64,000 bases of DNA from Maribacter dokdonensis DSW-8 (GTDB taxonomy: Bacteria; Bacteroidota; Bacteroidia; Flavobacteriales; Flavobacteriaceae): contig NZ_LDPE01000002.1 in the NCBI RefSeq assembly GCF_001447995.1, forward strand, positions 434,001 to 498,000, in the 5' to 3' direction. A program made the translations under genes and the position numbers. The notes below the pieces were generated by a model that saw nothing but the letters and a program-made list of their open reading frames with translations, made no database searches and was not told the origin of the DNA. This document shows, one piece after another, positions 27,571 to 35,811 of this stretch (its first letter is position 1; every line of letters begins with the position of its first letter).

Positions 27571-28374
27571 ATGAAATCTATATATAAAATATTAGCAATA
27601 ACCTTAGTATTAACCGTATTCGTTAGTTGTAGCAGCGATGATGATACTGCTACGGAGTTAACTGGCGAGAACAGTGTAACGCTTGAGTTTGATAACAGTG
27701 TGGGATCAGATGATCTTTTACTGGCAACATCTAGCTATACCAATTCCCAAAATGAAACATTGACAATTACAAGGCTCAATTATATTGTCAGTAATTTTCG
27801 TTTAACCAATGATCAAGGTGAAACCTTTATTTATGAAAAAGATGACAGCTACTTTGTTACCAGTGAAGAAACCGGTAATACAGAGGTAGTGTTAGAGAAC
27901 ATACCTGCGGGAACCTATGTGTCTATCACTTTTGGTGTGGGTGTAGATCAAGAAAAGTACCTTCAAGGTGCTGAAGGTCAGGGCGATTTTTTAACCGTAG
28001 CCGAAGAGACCAATATGATGTGGTCATGGCAGGCAGGCTATAAGTTTTTGAATTTCGAAGGAACGTTTACTTCGGAAACCGTGACCGAAACAACAGATTT
28101 TAAGGTGCATATGGGTAGTCATGGTTCAAGCTTGGATAATTATAAGGAAGTTACCCTAAGCCTGGGTACAGATGCTTTGGTGAGTGATGAAATGTCTCCC
28201 ATTGTTCACCTAGTGGCAGATGCCAATGCTATTTTAGACGGAGCGCATAAATTATCACTTTCTGAACAGTCGGTAATTATGGTAAGCGAAGAAAAGTCGC
28301 CATTGGTGGCCTTAAATACGGCAAGTATGTTTACGGTAGATCACGTCCATAACGGATCAGATCACTCACATTAA
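27571..28374 (+). CDS. MbnP family lipoprotein (copper-associated)
   Basis: A 267-residue lipoprotein (start 27571, lipobox VSCSS). The beta-sandwich core with VTLEFDNSVGSDDL, TRLNYIVSNFRLTNDQG, the VLENIPAGTYVSITFGVGVD stretch and MWSWQAGYKFLNFEGTF is the recognisable MbnP pattern. The C-terminus is histidine-rich (DHVHNGSDHSH), a plausible metal site. MbnP proteins are encoded with the di-haem protein MbnH and take part in copper binding via an oxidised tryptophan (kynurenine) made by MbnH. The Trp-rich MMWSWQAG segment may be the modified region. It precedes the MbnH-like gene by 51 bp. Confidence 0.85.
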   Translation: MKSIYKILAITLVLTVFVSCSSDDDTATELTGENSVTLEFDNSVGSDDLLLATSSYTNSQNETLTITRLNYIVSNFRLTNDQGETFIYEKDDSYFVTSEETGNTEVVLENIPAGTYVSITFGVGVDQEKYLQGAEGQGDFLTVAEETNMMWSWQAGYKFLNFEGTFTSETVTETTDFKVHMGSHGSSLDNYKEVTLSLGTDALVSDEMSPIVHLVADANAILDGAHKLSLSEQSVIMVSEEKSPLVALNTASMFTVDHVHNGSDHSH

Positions 28375-28383
28375 TCACATATG

Positions 28384-28406
28384 GGGTCGCTAAATTTTAG
28401 CGGCCC
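28384..28406 (+). other. Hairpin between the MbnP and MbnH genes
   Basis: GGGTCGCTAA pairs with TTAGCGGCCC (one T-G pair) around a 3-nt loop, followed by TGTTTTAA. It looks like a weak terminator or attenuator that could lower expression of the downstream genes. Confidence 0.6.
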
Positions 28407-28425
28407 TGTTTTAAAATTAAAACAG

Positions 28426-29463
28426 ATGAAATATCTATTTTGGGTATTGCTGTTAGTGTGTTTGGTGTCCTGCAATAATGAGGAATATCTACCATTGGAG
28501 AATTCCTTATTGACGGTAGAAGTTCCTGAGAATTTCCCTGATTTGGTGTATGACATAGAAGCCAACCCGCCAACACAATTAGGTTTTGAGTTGGGTAAAA
28601 AATTGTTCTATGATGGTAAACTCTCTTCCAACGGGTTTATCTCTTGTGGGTTCTGCCATGAGCAAAATTTTGCGTTCACTCACCACGGTCATCAATTTAG
28701 TCACGGTGTAAATGATTTGGAAGGCACAAGAAATACGCCTGCCATTGCTAACATGGCATTTTTTAATGAATTTGCTTGGGATGGAGCTACATCGCATTTA
28801 GACCTTTTTCCAATTATACCTATAACCAATGAGGTAGAAATGGGGGAGACCATGACGGGAGTCATCAATAAACTCATAGCGGACAGTGAATATCAGCAAC
28901 AGTTTGAAAATGCTTTTGAAGAAGGTGGTGTAAACGCGGAGAATTTTTTAAAGGCCTTATCCCAGTTTATGGTCATGATGATTTCCTCAAATTCTAAGTA
29001 TGACAAGTTTGTACGAAATGAAGAGGGCGGGGAATTAACCGAAGTTGAAGCATATGGTTTAACGGTTTTTCAACAAAAGTGTACTACTTGCCATGCCACT
29101 GATTTATTTACCGATGGTAGTTTTAGAAACAATGGATTGCCTCCCAATCCTCAATTGAACGATGTTGGTAGGGCTGAGGTTAGCGGTAGTGTTCATGATA
29201 ATTACAAGTTTAAAGTGCCCAGTTTACGTAATGTAGCACTAACGGCTCCTTACATGCACGATGGTAGGTTCGGTAGCCTAGAATCCGTACTGAATTTTTA
29301 TGCCAATGGCGTGGTAGATTCAGAAACATTGGATGATTCTTTAAGAACGGATGACGGACTTGGATTAGCATTAAACAATGAAGAAAAAGAAGGACTATTG
29401 GCCTTCTTTGAACTACTGACAGATGAGACTTTTATAAACGACGAACGATTTTCAGAATATTAA
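28426..29463 (+). CDS. MbnH-like di-haem cytochrome c peroxidase family lipoprotein
   Basis: A 345-residue lipoprotein (start 28426, lipobox VSC) with two haem-binding CxxCH motifs, CGFCH and CTTCH, in the layout of bacterial di-haem peroxidases. The DGRFGSLESVLNFY and APYMHDGRF segments are typical of the C-terminal domain. Next to an MbnP gene it is best called MbnH-like: the family uses a bis-Fe(IV) state to oxidise a Trp on MbnP. The upstream frame to 28381 overlaps the hairpin at 28384-28406 and lacks a signal, so the shorter start is preferred. Confidence 0.87.
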   Translation: MKYLFWVLLLVCLVSCNNEEYLPLENSLLTVEVPENFPDLVYDIEANPPTQLGFELGKKLFYDGKLSSNGFISCGFCHEQNFAFTHHGHQFSHGVNDLEGTRNTPAIANMAFFNEFAWDGATSHLDLFPIIPITNEVEMGETMTGVINKLIADSEYQQQFENAFEEGGVNAENFLKALSQFMVMMISSNSKYDKFVRNEEGGELTEVEAYGLTVFQQKCTTCHATDLFTDGSFRNNGLPPNPQLNDVGRAEVSGSVHDNYKFKVPSLRNVALTAPYMHDGRFGSLESVLNFYANGVVDSETLDDSLRTDDGLGLALNNEEKEGLLAFFELLTDETFINDERFSEY

Positions 29464-29466
29464 AAA

Positions 29467-30438
29467 ATGAACAAGATTATAATATATATGTTGTTGCTTG
29501 GCGGACTATTTAGTGCCAAAGCAAATGATTTGCCAGAAGTAGGATCTGATTGTATTTGGAAAAATACCGAATTTGAATATTTCTGCGACACCTGTGGCTG
29601 CGGGGGTAACGGTGGTAGCATGGGTTTTGGAACAGGGCTGAACAATAATTTCGTAGGTTTGAGATATATAGGTCAGAAGTATCGTTCAAGAGATGGTATT
29701 TTTGATAATTCCCCTTGGATCAACGAAAACTTCAATACGGTACAGGCCTGGGGAAAATTCCCGGTTGGGAAAAGGGTATTGATCAATGCCCTGTTGCCGT
29801 ATCATTTTCATAACAGAACCTTTGCAGATAATACAGAGCAGACCATAACGGGCATAGGTGATGCTACTGTTTTGGCATATTACAATGTACTACGGCAAAC
29901 ACCAGATAGTATTATTTCTATAAAACCGGAACATGCCTTGCAAATTGGTGGAGGTCTAAAATTGCCTACGGGTAGTTTTGATGCCACAAATATTGAGGGT
30001 AGTGTAAATCCAAGTTTTCAATTAGGTACCGGAAGTTGGGATTATATTTTGGCTGCCAATTATGGTATTAGCCATAGAAATTGGGGCTTGTCCACTTTAG
30101 TAAACTATACCATTAAAACGGAGAACAGTAAAAAGTATCAATTTGGAAATCAATGGAATGTAGCTTTAAATACATATAAGACCTACTATGTATCCCCATC
30201 TGTATCCCTTACTCCGCAAATAGGTGTTGGAGGCGAATTTTTTGAAGAGAATTTACAGTTTAGTTTAGCGGTACCAGATACCGGTGGCAATGTCTATTTT
30301 GGGCGATTGGGCGTAGAGTTAAATTATAACAGGTATGCACTTGGGTTTTCTAGTATGCTGCCCATTTCGCAAAATTTGAATGAAGGTAAAGTTGAGGTAA
30401 AAAACAGGGTTTCATTATATTTGAATATCAATATATGA
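29467..30438 (+). CDS. Outer-membrane beta-barrel protein of the copper locus
   Basis: A 323-residue secreted protein with a signal peptide ending near SAKA. Right after it comes a Cys-rich segment, CDTCGCGGNGGSMGFGTG (residues about 39-56), with three Cys able to bind a soft metal. The remainder is rich in alternating, aromatic-ended beta strands and ends VSLYLNINI, consistent with an outer-membrane beta-barrel. It follows the MbnH-like gene after 3 bp and so belongs to the same operon. Its role could be copper entry, but this is inference from position and Cys content. Confidence 0.7.
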   Translation: MNKIIIYMLLLGGLFSAKANDLPEVGSDCIWKNTEFEYFCDTCGCGGNGGSMGFGTGLNNNFVGLRYIGQKYRSRDGIFDNSPWINENFNTVQAWGKFPVGKRVLINALLPYHFHNRTFADNTEQTITGIGDATVLAYYNVLRQTPDSIISIKPEHALQIGGGLKLPTGSFDATNIEGSVNPSFQLGTGSWDYILAANYGISHRNWGLSTLVNYTIKTENSKKYQFGNQWNVALNTYKTYYVSPSVSLTPQIGVGGEFFEENLQFSLAVPDTGGNVYFGRLGVELNYNRYALGFSSMLPISQNLNEGKVEVKNRVSLYLNINI

Positions 30439-30471
30439 TAGATAACCTTTTAAAAACCTAAATAACTGACC

Positions 30472-30816
30472 ATGACATTAGTCGAGTTTAAGAAAAAACT
30501 AACTGCAGCACCAAAAGAAATATCTTTTTCAGACACTATGCAGGTAATAGATTCTAAATATAGTTTTACGCCTACGGCATTTACCAATGGAGAAGTGAAA
30601 AATGAAGCTGGCCAAAACTCTGGTTCGTGCAAATTATTTTCGTTTGCAATCAAAGAAGGTCTTACAAAAGAAGAGACCTTGGTTTGTTTTGGTTCTTATT
30701 ATTTTGATGAGGTATTATTGGATTTAAAAGGAGACTCTCATCAGAATATTAGAAATTTTATAGAGACCGGTTTTGAAGGTTTGCATTTTGAGGGCGAAGC
30801 ATTGAAGTTATTATAG
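30472..30816 (+). CDS. HopJ-like small protein
   Basis: A 114-residue cytoplasmic protein. The pattern ISFSDTMQVIDSKYSFTPTAFTNGEVKNEAGQNSGSCKLFSFA and FGSYYFDEVL matches the HopJ family, named for a Pseudomonas effector but widespread in marine bacteria with no type III secretion system. The biological role is unknown. No secretion signal is visible, and there is no sign of a type III system in the window. A 29-bp gap leads to the UDG-like gene. Confidence 0.8.
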   Translation: MTLVEFKKKLTAAPKEISFSDTMQVIDSKYSFTPTAFTNGEVKNEAGQNSGSCKLFSFAIKEGLTKEETLVCFGSYYFDEVLLDLKGDSHQNIRNFIETGFEGLHFEGEALKLL

Positions 30817-30845
30817 AATAAGTAAAGAATCTTTATCATAAACCC

Positions 30846-31418
30846 ATGCAAGAATTATTGGTTGAAATAAGAAATTGTACGGTTTGTGAGGCACACTTGC
30901 CATTAGAACCTAGACCAATTGTTGCAGGAAATAAGAATTCTAAAATAATATTGGTGAGTCAAGCACCTGGTAGAAAAGCCCATGTCGAGAATAAGGCATG
31001 GGACGACCCAAGCGGTAAAAAACTACGAGAATGGTTAGGTGTTTCAGACGAAGTATTTTACAATCCCGGAAATTTTGCCGTATTACCGATGGGATTCTGT
31101 TATCCTGGCAAAGGTAAAACAGGTGATCTACCCCCAAGGAAAGAATGCGCCCCGTTGTGGCACCCAAAAGTGTGGGAAGAGTTCAAGAATGTAAAACTCA
31201 TTCTACTTATTGGCAAGTATGCGCAAGACCAATATTTGGGCCAAGAAGCTAAAAAGAACTTGACGGAGAATGTGTTGTACTACGAAGAGTTTTTGCCAAA
31301 GTATTTCCTTTTACCGCATCCATCACCAGTAAATCGTTTTTGGCGAAGTAAAAATCCTTGGTTCGAAGAAAAGGTGGTTGGGGAATTGCAGAAATTGGTT
31401 GCTGAAATTTTAGGCTAA
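30846..31418 (+). CDS. Uracil-DNA glycosylase superfamily protein
   Basis: A 190-residue UDG-like protein, of the kind that removes uracil from DNA. The first motif is seen as ILVSQAPGRKAH, the usual GxAPG-like water-activating loop, and LLPHPSPVNRFW is the C-terminal DNA-contacting motif (HPSP). N-terminal CTVC and later Cys residues (FCYPG, ECAPLW) may hold an iron-sulfur cluster as in families 4 and 5. It is convergent with the XRE regulator gene. Confidence 0.8.
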   Translation: MQELLVEIRNCTVCEAHLPLEPRPIVAGNKNSKIILVSQAPGRKAHVENKAWDDPSGKKLREWLGVSDEVFYNPGNFAVLPMGFCYPGKGKTGDLPPRKECAPLWHPKVWEEFKNVKLILLIGKYAQDQYLGQEAKKNLTENVLYYEEFLPKYFLLPHPSPVNRFWRSKNPWFEEKVVGELQKLVAEILG

Positions 31419-31437
31419 TTTTATAAACATGAATGAG

Positions 31438-31632
31438 TTATTCTTCTACTAAGAATAATTCTTCTACACTAAGGCTGAACAATTTTGCCATTTTAATTGC
31501 TAAAATTACTGAAGGGTTAAATTTATTTTTTTCAATTGCATGAATAGTTTGCCTTGAAACCCCTAGTTTTTCTGCTAAATCTGCTTGAGTAAGATCCAAT
31601 CGAGCTCGTTCTACTTTTACCAGGTTTTTCAT
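31438..31632 (-). CDS. XRE-family transcriptional regulator
   Basis: A 64-residue protein that is a single helix-turn-helix: RLDLTQADLAEKLGVSRQTIHAIEKNKFNPSV. Its start ATG overlaps the stop of the preceding membrane gene by one base. Such small regulators usually act on the promoter of their own operon, and a palindrome at 32049-32066 just upstream of the first gene is the likely site. Confidence 0.88.
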   Translation of the reverse strand: MKNLVKVERARLDLTQADLAEKLGVSRQTIHAIEKNKFNPSVILAIKMAKLFSLSVEELFLVEE

Positions 31633-32048
31633 TAGTGTAATTGTCTTTTTTTGAAATAAAATATAATCAGAAATATAATAATGAAGATATATAGGGGATA
31701 GGATAGATTAAACATCATTTCAGCATTGATTAAATGTAAAATGAAGGTAATCGCTAAACATATTATAGTGGCTAATTGATATGATTCTAACCTTAATTTG
31801 GTAATGTAATCATCCTCTATCTTTTCTTTAGCTAGCATGTAAACCAGCATCCCTAGAATCGTCAAAATATTCGCATATTTCATTATGGTAGGGTTCAATA
31901 ATTCATAAAGAAATGGTGAATTTTCATTGCTTTCAAAAGGTTGGGTAAATCCCATAAAAAAAGAAATAATTGAAGGTATTCCGCAGAAAATAAAGAAAGT
32001 AAATAGTCCAACTATTTTAAACTTATTAGGTAGTATTTGTAAACTCAT
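31632..32048 (-). CDS. Small membrane protein paired with an XRE regulator
   Basis: A 138-residue protein with four predicted membrane helices (about 12-32, 52-70, 92-108, 114-132) and no catalytic motif. The helix-turn-helix gene starts on its last base. Membrane-protein/XRE pairs of this size are common in bacteria; the function is unknown. The pair resembles the many small-regulator/membrane-protein operons and is not clearly a toxin-antitoxin system. Confidence 0.7.
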   Translation of the reverse strand: MSLQILPNKFKIVGLFTFFIFCGIPSIISFFMGFTQPFESNENSPFLYELLNPTIMKYANILTILGMLVYMLAKEKIEDDYITKLRLESYQLATIICLAITFILHLINAEMMFNLSYPLYIFIIIFLIIFYFKKRQLH

Positions 32049-32066
32049 AGTCTATTATTATAGACT
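32049..32066 (-). promoter_or_regulatory. Palindrome: likely operator of the membrane-protein/XRE operon
   Basis: AGTCTAT TATT ATAGACT, a 7-bp perfect inverted repeat with a four-base spacer that ends directly before the ATG at 32048. It is a typical autoregulatory site for a small XRE protein. Confidence 0.6.
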
Positions 32067-32286
32067 AAAAGTACATAATAATTTACATAATGACAAAAAT
32101 AATAGCTATATTAATTAATAGTAAAGAGTTTTAAGGTTATATATACATATTGTAATATGGTAAATAGCGTTACCAAATTTAGATGGTTACGGCTACTTTC
32201 TCAATAAAGTTTAAAACAAGACTTATGTAATCGATACAAGTATTTAATGATCACTTCGAGTAAATTTTTGAGGCACGAGAAAATTA

Positions 32287-32350
32287 GTATCGAGAAGCTT
32301 TCGTGTTCCAAAAGGCGATGTCCTGAGCTCTGTCGAAGGGTTCTCGATAC
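32287..32350. repeat. REP-like inverted repeat element
   Basis: GTATCGAGAA (32287-32296) and TTCTCGATAC (32341-32350) are perfect inverted repeats. Between them lies CCTGAGCTCTGTCGAAGG (32322-32339), similar to intergenic palindromic units often seen in flavobacterial genomes. It is not coding. The rest of the region from 32067 to 32415 holds no gene that I can see. Confidence 0.55.
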
Positions 32351-32415
32351 ATTTTCTTATTCAATGAAATTATTTCAGCAGTCAACTAGCTCCTGTTATT
32401 CAAAATTTTTAACTT

Positions 32416-32520
32416 TTGCTAATTGCTAATTGCTAATTGCTAATTGCTAATTGCTAATTGCTAATTGCTAATTGCTAATTGCTAATTGCTAATTGCTAAT
32501 TGCTAATTGCTAATTGCTAA
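32416..32520. repeat. Tandem heptanucleotide array (TTGCTAA)15
   Basis: Fifteen perfect head-to-tail copies of TTGCTAA, 105 bp in all. The last unit runs into the stop codon of the CMD-family gene on the minus strand (stop TAG at 32519-32517). Because 7 is not a multiple of 3, every frame on both strands meets a stop codon within 21 bp. Confidence 0.97.
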
Positions 32521-33119
32521 TAAACCGATCCGTCATGTTTTCCTTTTTCCCAGCCATGTTTACCTAGGTATTGGTCGGCACTTTCAACAGCTCCCGTTTC
32601 AATAGATGTGCCCATAGAATCGTTCCAACGGTTAAGATATCCAAAGAGGGAGATTACGCCTAGCATTTCAACAATTTCCCCTTCGTTCCAGTGTTGGTAT
32701 AAACGTTCTTTTATTTCGGCATCAACACCGTTAGGTACCTGTGAGGCCTGTAAGGAGAAATCTAAAGCGGCACGTTCTGCATCGGAAAACGCAGGGTGTG
32801 TTCTGTATTCCCAAATATTATCCAACTGTTCTTGTTCCGCACCATAACGTTCTGCAGCTCGTATAGCATGAGCTTGGCAATATCTACAACCCGTAGCGTT
32901 GCTACTCACCCATGCAATCATTCTTTTTAGGGCAGAGGTTACGCGGCCTTCATTTGCCATAACGGCTTTGTTCAAATTTATAAACGCTTTTGAAATTGCA
33001 GGCCTATGCTGCATGGTTAATACGGAATTAGGGCAAAATCCTAAAGTTTCATTGAAAAATGCAGCCAATTCTTTGGTTTCTGGATCATGATTTGGGTCAA
33101 GAGGTGTAACTAATGCCAT
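32517..33119 (-). CDS. Carboxymuconolactone decarboxylase/AhpD-like peroxidase-related protein
   Basis: A 200-residue protein of the AhpD-like fold. The redox pair CRYC with following His (NATGCRYCQAHAIRAAERYG, about 78-97) is the active-site pattern of CMD/AhpD peroxidase-related enzymes. The length is that of the peroxidase-related subfamily. It is divergent from an OsmC-family gene (122 bp), and the two may respond to the same peroxide stress. Its stop codon lies in the last unit of the heptanucleotide array. Confidence 0.85.
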   Translation of the reverse strand: MALVTPLDPNHDPETKELAAFFNETLGFCPNSVLTMQHRPAISKAFINLNKAVMANEGRVTSALKRMIAWVSSNATGCRYCQAHAIRAAERYGAEQEQLDNIWEYRTHPAFSDAERAALDFSLQASQVPNGVDAEIKERLYQHWNEGEIVEMLGVISLFGYLNRWNDSMGTSIETGAVESADQYLGKHGWEKGKHDGSVY

Positions 33120-33210
33120 ACGTTTTGTTTAAGTATTTATTTAAGTTGTGTTAATTGATTATTGGCCATTGAGTTCACCACATTGGATATTAAAACAGCC
33201 TTTATTGTTG

Positions 33211-33218
33211 TATTTTTG
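33211..33218 (+). promoter_or_regulatory. Candidate -7 element of the OsmC gene
   Basis: TATTTTTG fits TAnnTTTG and lies 24 bp before the ATG. No TTG element is found at the best spacing, so this is a weak prediction. Confidence 0.35.
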
Positions 33219-33241
33219 TAATCTACAAGAAACAAAAAATT

Positions 33242-33670
33242 ATGAGTACAACAAATCATATTAGCACGAAATGGTTGGGTAACATGTCCTTTGAAAGTAA
33301 CAATCCATCTGGGCATTCATTAAAAATTGATATTGCCAAAGAAGATGGTGGTGACAGTAGTGGGTTAAGACCAAAAGCACTTATGCTTTCTTCATTGGCC
33401 GGTTGTTCAGGACTAGACGTTGCGGCCATGTTTAAAAAAATGAAGTTAGAGGTAGATGAGTTTCATATTGAAACCATTGCAAATCTTACGGATGAACACC
33501 CCAAGTACTACGATAAGGTAGTGATTGAGTATCATTTTCACGGTGCAGATTTAGCGGAGAAAAAACTGCAAAGAGCAGTAGACCTATCCATTGAAAAGTA
33601 TTGCGGAGTAATGGAGATGTTTAGACAATTTGCTGAATTGGAGATTAAGACTGTTTTTCATAAGAACTAG
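33242..33670 (+). CDS. OsmC/Ohr family peroxidase-like protein
   Basis: A 142-residue protein of the OsmC fold. The two redox cysteines are present: the first in SLAGCSGLDVA (about 53-63) and the second in EKYCGVMEM (about 119-127). OsmC-type enzymes reduce organic hydroperoxides. It stands divergent from the CMD-like gene. Confidence 0.88.
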   Translation: MSTTNHISTKWLGNMSFESNNPSGHSLKIDIAKEDGGDSSGLRPKALMLSSLAGCSGLDVAAMFKKMKLEVDEFHIETIANLTDEHPKYYDKVVIEYHFHGADLAEKKLQRAVDLSIEKYCGVMEMFRQFAELEIKTVFHKN

Positions 33671-33683
33671 AAAAACTCAAATA

Positions 33684-33705
33684 CAAATTCAAAAATCAAG
33701 TTCAA
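33684..33705. repeat. Left arm of a perfect inverted repeat around the four-helix-bundle gene
   Basis: A 22-bp A-rich sequence that begins CAAATTCAAAAATC and ends AAGTTCAA. Its exact reverse complement lies at 34090-34111. The surrounding bases are loosely periodic (AAATACA, AAATTCA, AAAATCA). Confidence 0.9.
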
Positions 33706-33715
33706 ATAAAACATT

Positions 33716-34072
33716 ATGCCGGATAAAAAGTTTGACCTTGAAGATAGGTTAGTTGATTTTGCAGCTAACATTGTACTTTTTTGCAAAGACTTACCATCTG
33801 ATATGACTGGTCAGTATTATGGTAATCAACTATTACGATCTACAGGTAGTTCTGCTCTTAATTTTGGAGAGGCACAGGGGACAAACTCAGATAGAGATTA
33901 TATAAATAAAGCTTCTATTTCTTTAAAAGAATTAAAGGAATCTAGAGTCAATCTTAAAATCTTATCTAAAGTTGATTATGGTAAGCAAGTAATAAGAACT
34001 GAATTATTAGGTGAATTAGAACAATTAATAAGAATTATAGCAACAATAATTAAAAACAAAAAGCAGAATTGA
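33716..34072 (+). CDS. Four-helix bundle protein (23S rRNA intervening-sequence/S23 type)
   Basis: A 118-residue helical protein. The pattern FDLEDRLVDFAANIVLFCKDLP ... QLLRSTGSSALNFGEAQGTNSDRDYINKASISLKELKESR is the S23/four-helix bundle family first met in intervening sequences of 23S rRNA and also found as an accessory of diversity-generating retroelements (Avd). Here it stands in a free intergenic position between OsmC and recJ, framed by a 22-bp perfect inverted repeat. The biochemical role is unknown; nucleic-acid binding is suspected for relatives. Confidence 0.85.
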   Translation: MPDKKFDLEDRLVDFAANIVLFCKDLPSDMTGQYYGNQLLRSTGSSALNFGEAQGTNSDRDYINKASISLKELKESRVNLKILSKVDYGKQVIRTELLGELEQLIRIIATIIKNKKQN

Positions 34073-34089
34073 ATTGATGTTTTTTGAAC

Positions 34090-34111
34090 TTGAACTTGAT
34101 TTTTGAATTTG
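34090..34111. repeat. Right arm of the inverted repeat around the four-helix-bundle gene
   Basis: A 22-bp perfect reverse complement of 33684-33705. The arm continues less perfectly on both sides: an ATGTTTT is found at matching positions on the gene-proximal side of both arms. Confidence 0.9.
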
Positions 34112-34122
34112 AACTTTAAAGA

Positions 34123-35811
34123 ATGCGCTGGACAATTAAACCAAAACCGAAACAAGAAGATATTGACACTTTGGCCAATGCGCTTAATGTTGATAGTTTG
34201 GTGGCGCAATTATTATTGCAAAGGGGTATCTCGACCTTTGAGGAGGCAAAGCATTTCTTTCGCCCGCAGTTGAGTGATTTACACGATCCTTTTCTTATGA
34301 AGGATATGGATATTGCCGTGGAAAGAATTGAAGAAGCTATTGCCAACGGAGAGAACATTCTAGTGTATGGCGATTATGATGTAGATGGTACCACGGCAGT
34401 TGCATTAATGTCATCTTATCTGTTAAGTTATTATCCTAATGTAGCAACCTATATTCCTGATCGTTATGATGAAGGGTACGGAGTGTCTTTTAAGGGAATC
34501 GATTTTGCCGAGGATAATGATTTCACTTTGATCGTTGCTCTGGATTGCGGGGTAAAGGCAATTGATAAAGTAGCCTACGCTAAAGAAAAAGGAATAGATT
34601 TTATTATTTGTGACCACCATAGACCTGGTACAATATTACCAAGTGCTGTAGCTGTTTTAGACCCTAAAAGAGAAGATTGTTCATATCCGTATGATGAGTT
34701 ATGTGGCTGTGGTGTTGGTTTTAAACTGATCCAGGCATTGGGCTCACGTAGAGGAGAAACTATAGATGATGTCATCTATTACCTTGATTTAGTGGCAACT
34801 GCAATTGGAGCGGATATTGTACCGATAACTGGGGAGAATCGGATATTGGCTTATTATGGCTTACAGGTTATCAATCAACAGCCCAGAATTGGGTTTAAAG
34901 CTATAATTGATCAAATCAATAAAAAAGAATTGACCATTACAGATGTAGTGTTCATAATAGCTCCCAGAATAAATGCTGCCGGTAGAATGAAGCATGGGCA
35001 ACATGCCGTAAATCTTTTAACGGAAACCAATATGGATCAAGCCATTCAATTTGCTTCTGAAATTGAAAAGTTCAATACGGATAGAAGAGGGCTGGATCAA
35101 GAAATTACGATAGAGGCCTTAGGACAGATTCAAGAAAATGAAGAGCAAGAAGGCTTTACCTCTGTGGTATATAAAGATACTTGGCATAAGGGCGTTATTG
35201 GTATAGTAGCATCAAGATTAACCGAAACCTACTATAGACCTACTTTGGTTTTTACCAAGAGCGGCGATAAATTGGCCGCTTCTGCAAGATCCGTTAGAGG
35301 CTTTGATGTGTATAATGCCTTGGAAGGATGCTCAGATTATATAGAACAGTTTGGCGGTCATAAATACGCTGCGGGCTTAACTTTATTAGAAGAGCAGTAT
35401 AATAATTTTAAGCATCAGTTCGAGAAAGTGGTCAAAGAAACTATTGACCCACAAATGCTGATTCCTGAAATTACCATTGATGCGGTTATTGAGCTAAAGA
35501 ATATTAATCCTAAGCTAATGCGCATATTAAAGCAATTTGCACCCTTTGGTCCAGGGAATATGTCACCGGTTTTTATGGCAGAAAATCTGCAAGATACCGG
35601 TTATGCCAAGGGAGTGGGTAAAGAAGAAGCACATTTGAAATTGTCCGTGGTTCAGCAAGAAAGTCATAAAATTGACGGCATTGGTTTTAATATGGGGGAT
35701 AAGCTATCGTTGGTAACAGGAAGAAAACCTTTTAACGCCGTTTTTTCTATTGACGAAAATGAATGGCAGGGCAATGTTAGTTTGCAATTGAAGCTAAAGG
35801 ATATCAAATGA
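34123..35811 (+). CDS. recJ: Single-stranded-DNA-specific exonuclease
   Basis: A 562-residue 5'-3' exonuclease of recombination and mismatch repair. The DHH-family motifs are clear: [12 protein letters not shown] (motif I), ALDCGVKA, and CDHHRPG (motif III), with the DHHA1 substrate-binding part [29 protein letters not shown] further on and the C-terminal OB fold ending at about 560. The length is normal. It overlaps the following gene by 4 bp (ATGA). Confidence 0.96.
   Translation: MRWTIKPKPKQEDIDTLANALNVDSLVAQLLLQRGISTFEEAKHFFRPQLSDLHDPFLMKDMDIAVERIEEAIANGENILVYGDYDVDGTTAVALMSSYLLSYYPNVATYIPDRYDEGYGVSFKGIDFAEDNDFTLIVALDCGVKAIDKVAYAKEKGIDFIICDHHRPGTILPSAVAVLDPKREDCSYPYDELCGCGVGFKLIQALGSRRGETIDDVIYYLDLVATAIGADIVPITGENRILAYYGLQVINQQPRIGFKAIIDQINKKELTITDVVFIIAPRINAAGRMKHGQHAVNLLTETNMDQAIQFASEIEKFNTDRRGLDQEITIEALGQIQENEEQEGFTSVVYKDTWHKGVIGIVASRLTETYYRPTLVFTKSGDKLAASARSVRGFDVYNALEGCSDYIEQFGGHKYAAGLTLLEEQYNNFKHQFEKVVKETIDPQMLIPEITIDAVIELKNINPKLMRILKQFAPFGPGNMSPVFMAENLQDTGYAKGVGKEEAHLKLSVVQQESHKIDGIGFNMGDKLSLVTGRKPFNAVFSIDENEWQGNVSLQLKLKDIK

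Noticed and set aside
30472..30816. HopJ-type gene as a type III secretion effector
   Set aside because: Family name only; no secretion genes in the window and no signal in the protein, and relatives are common in free-living marine bacteria.
31438..32048. Toxin-antitoxin system
   Set aside because: The membrane protein has four helices and no toxin-like features, and the regulator is downstream of it; a plain sensor/regulator pair fits as well.
32416..32520. Heptanucleotide array considered as CRISPR or as coding repeat
   Set aside because: Unit of 7 bp without spacers, and stop codons in all six frames; no cas genes nearby.
33716..34072. 23S rRNA intervening sequence
   Set aside because: No rRNA sequence flanks the gene; only the protein family is shared.
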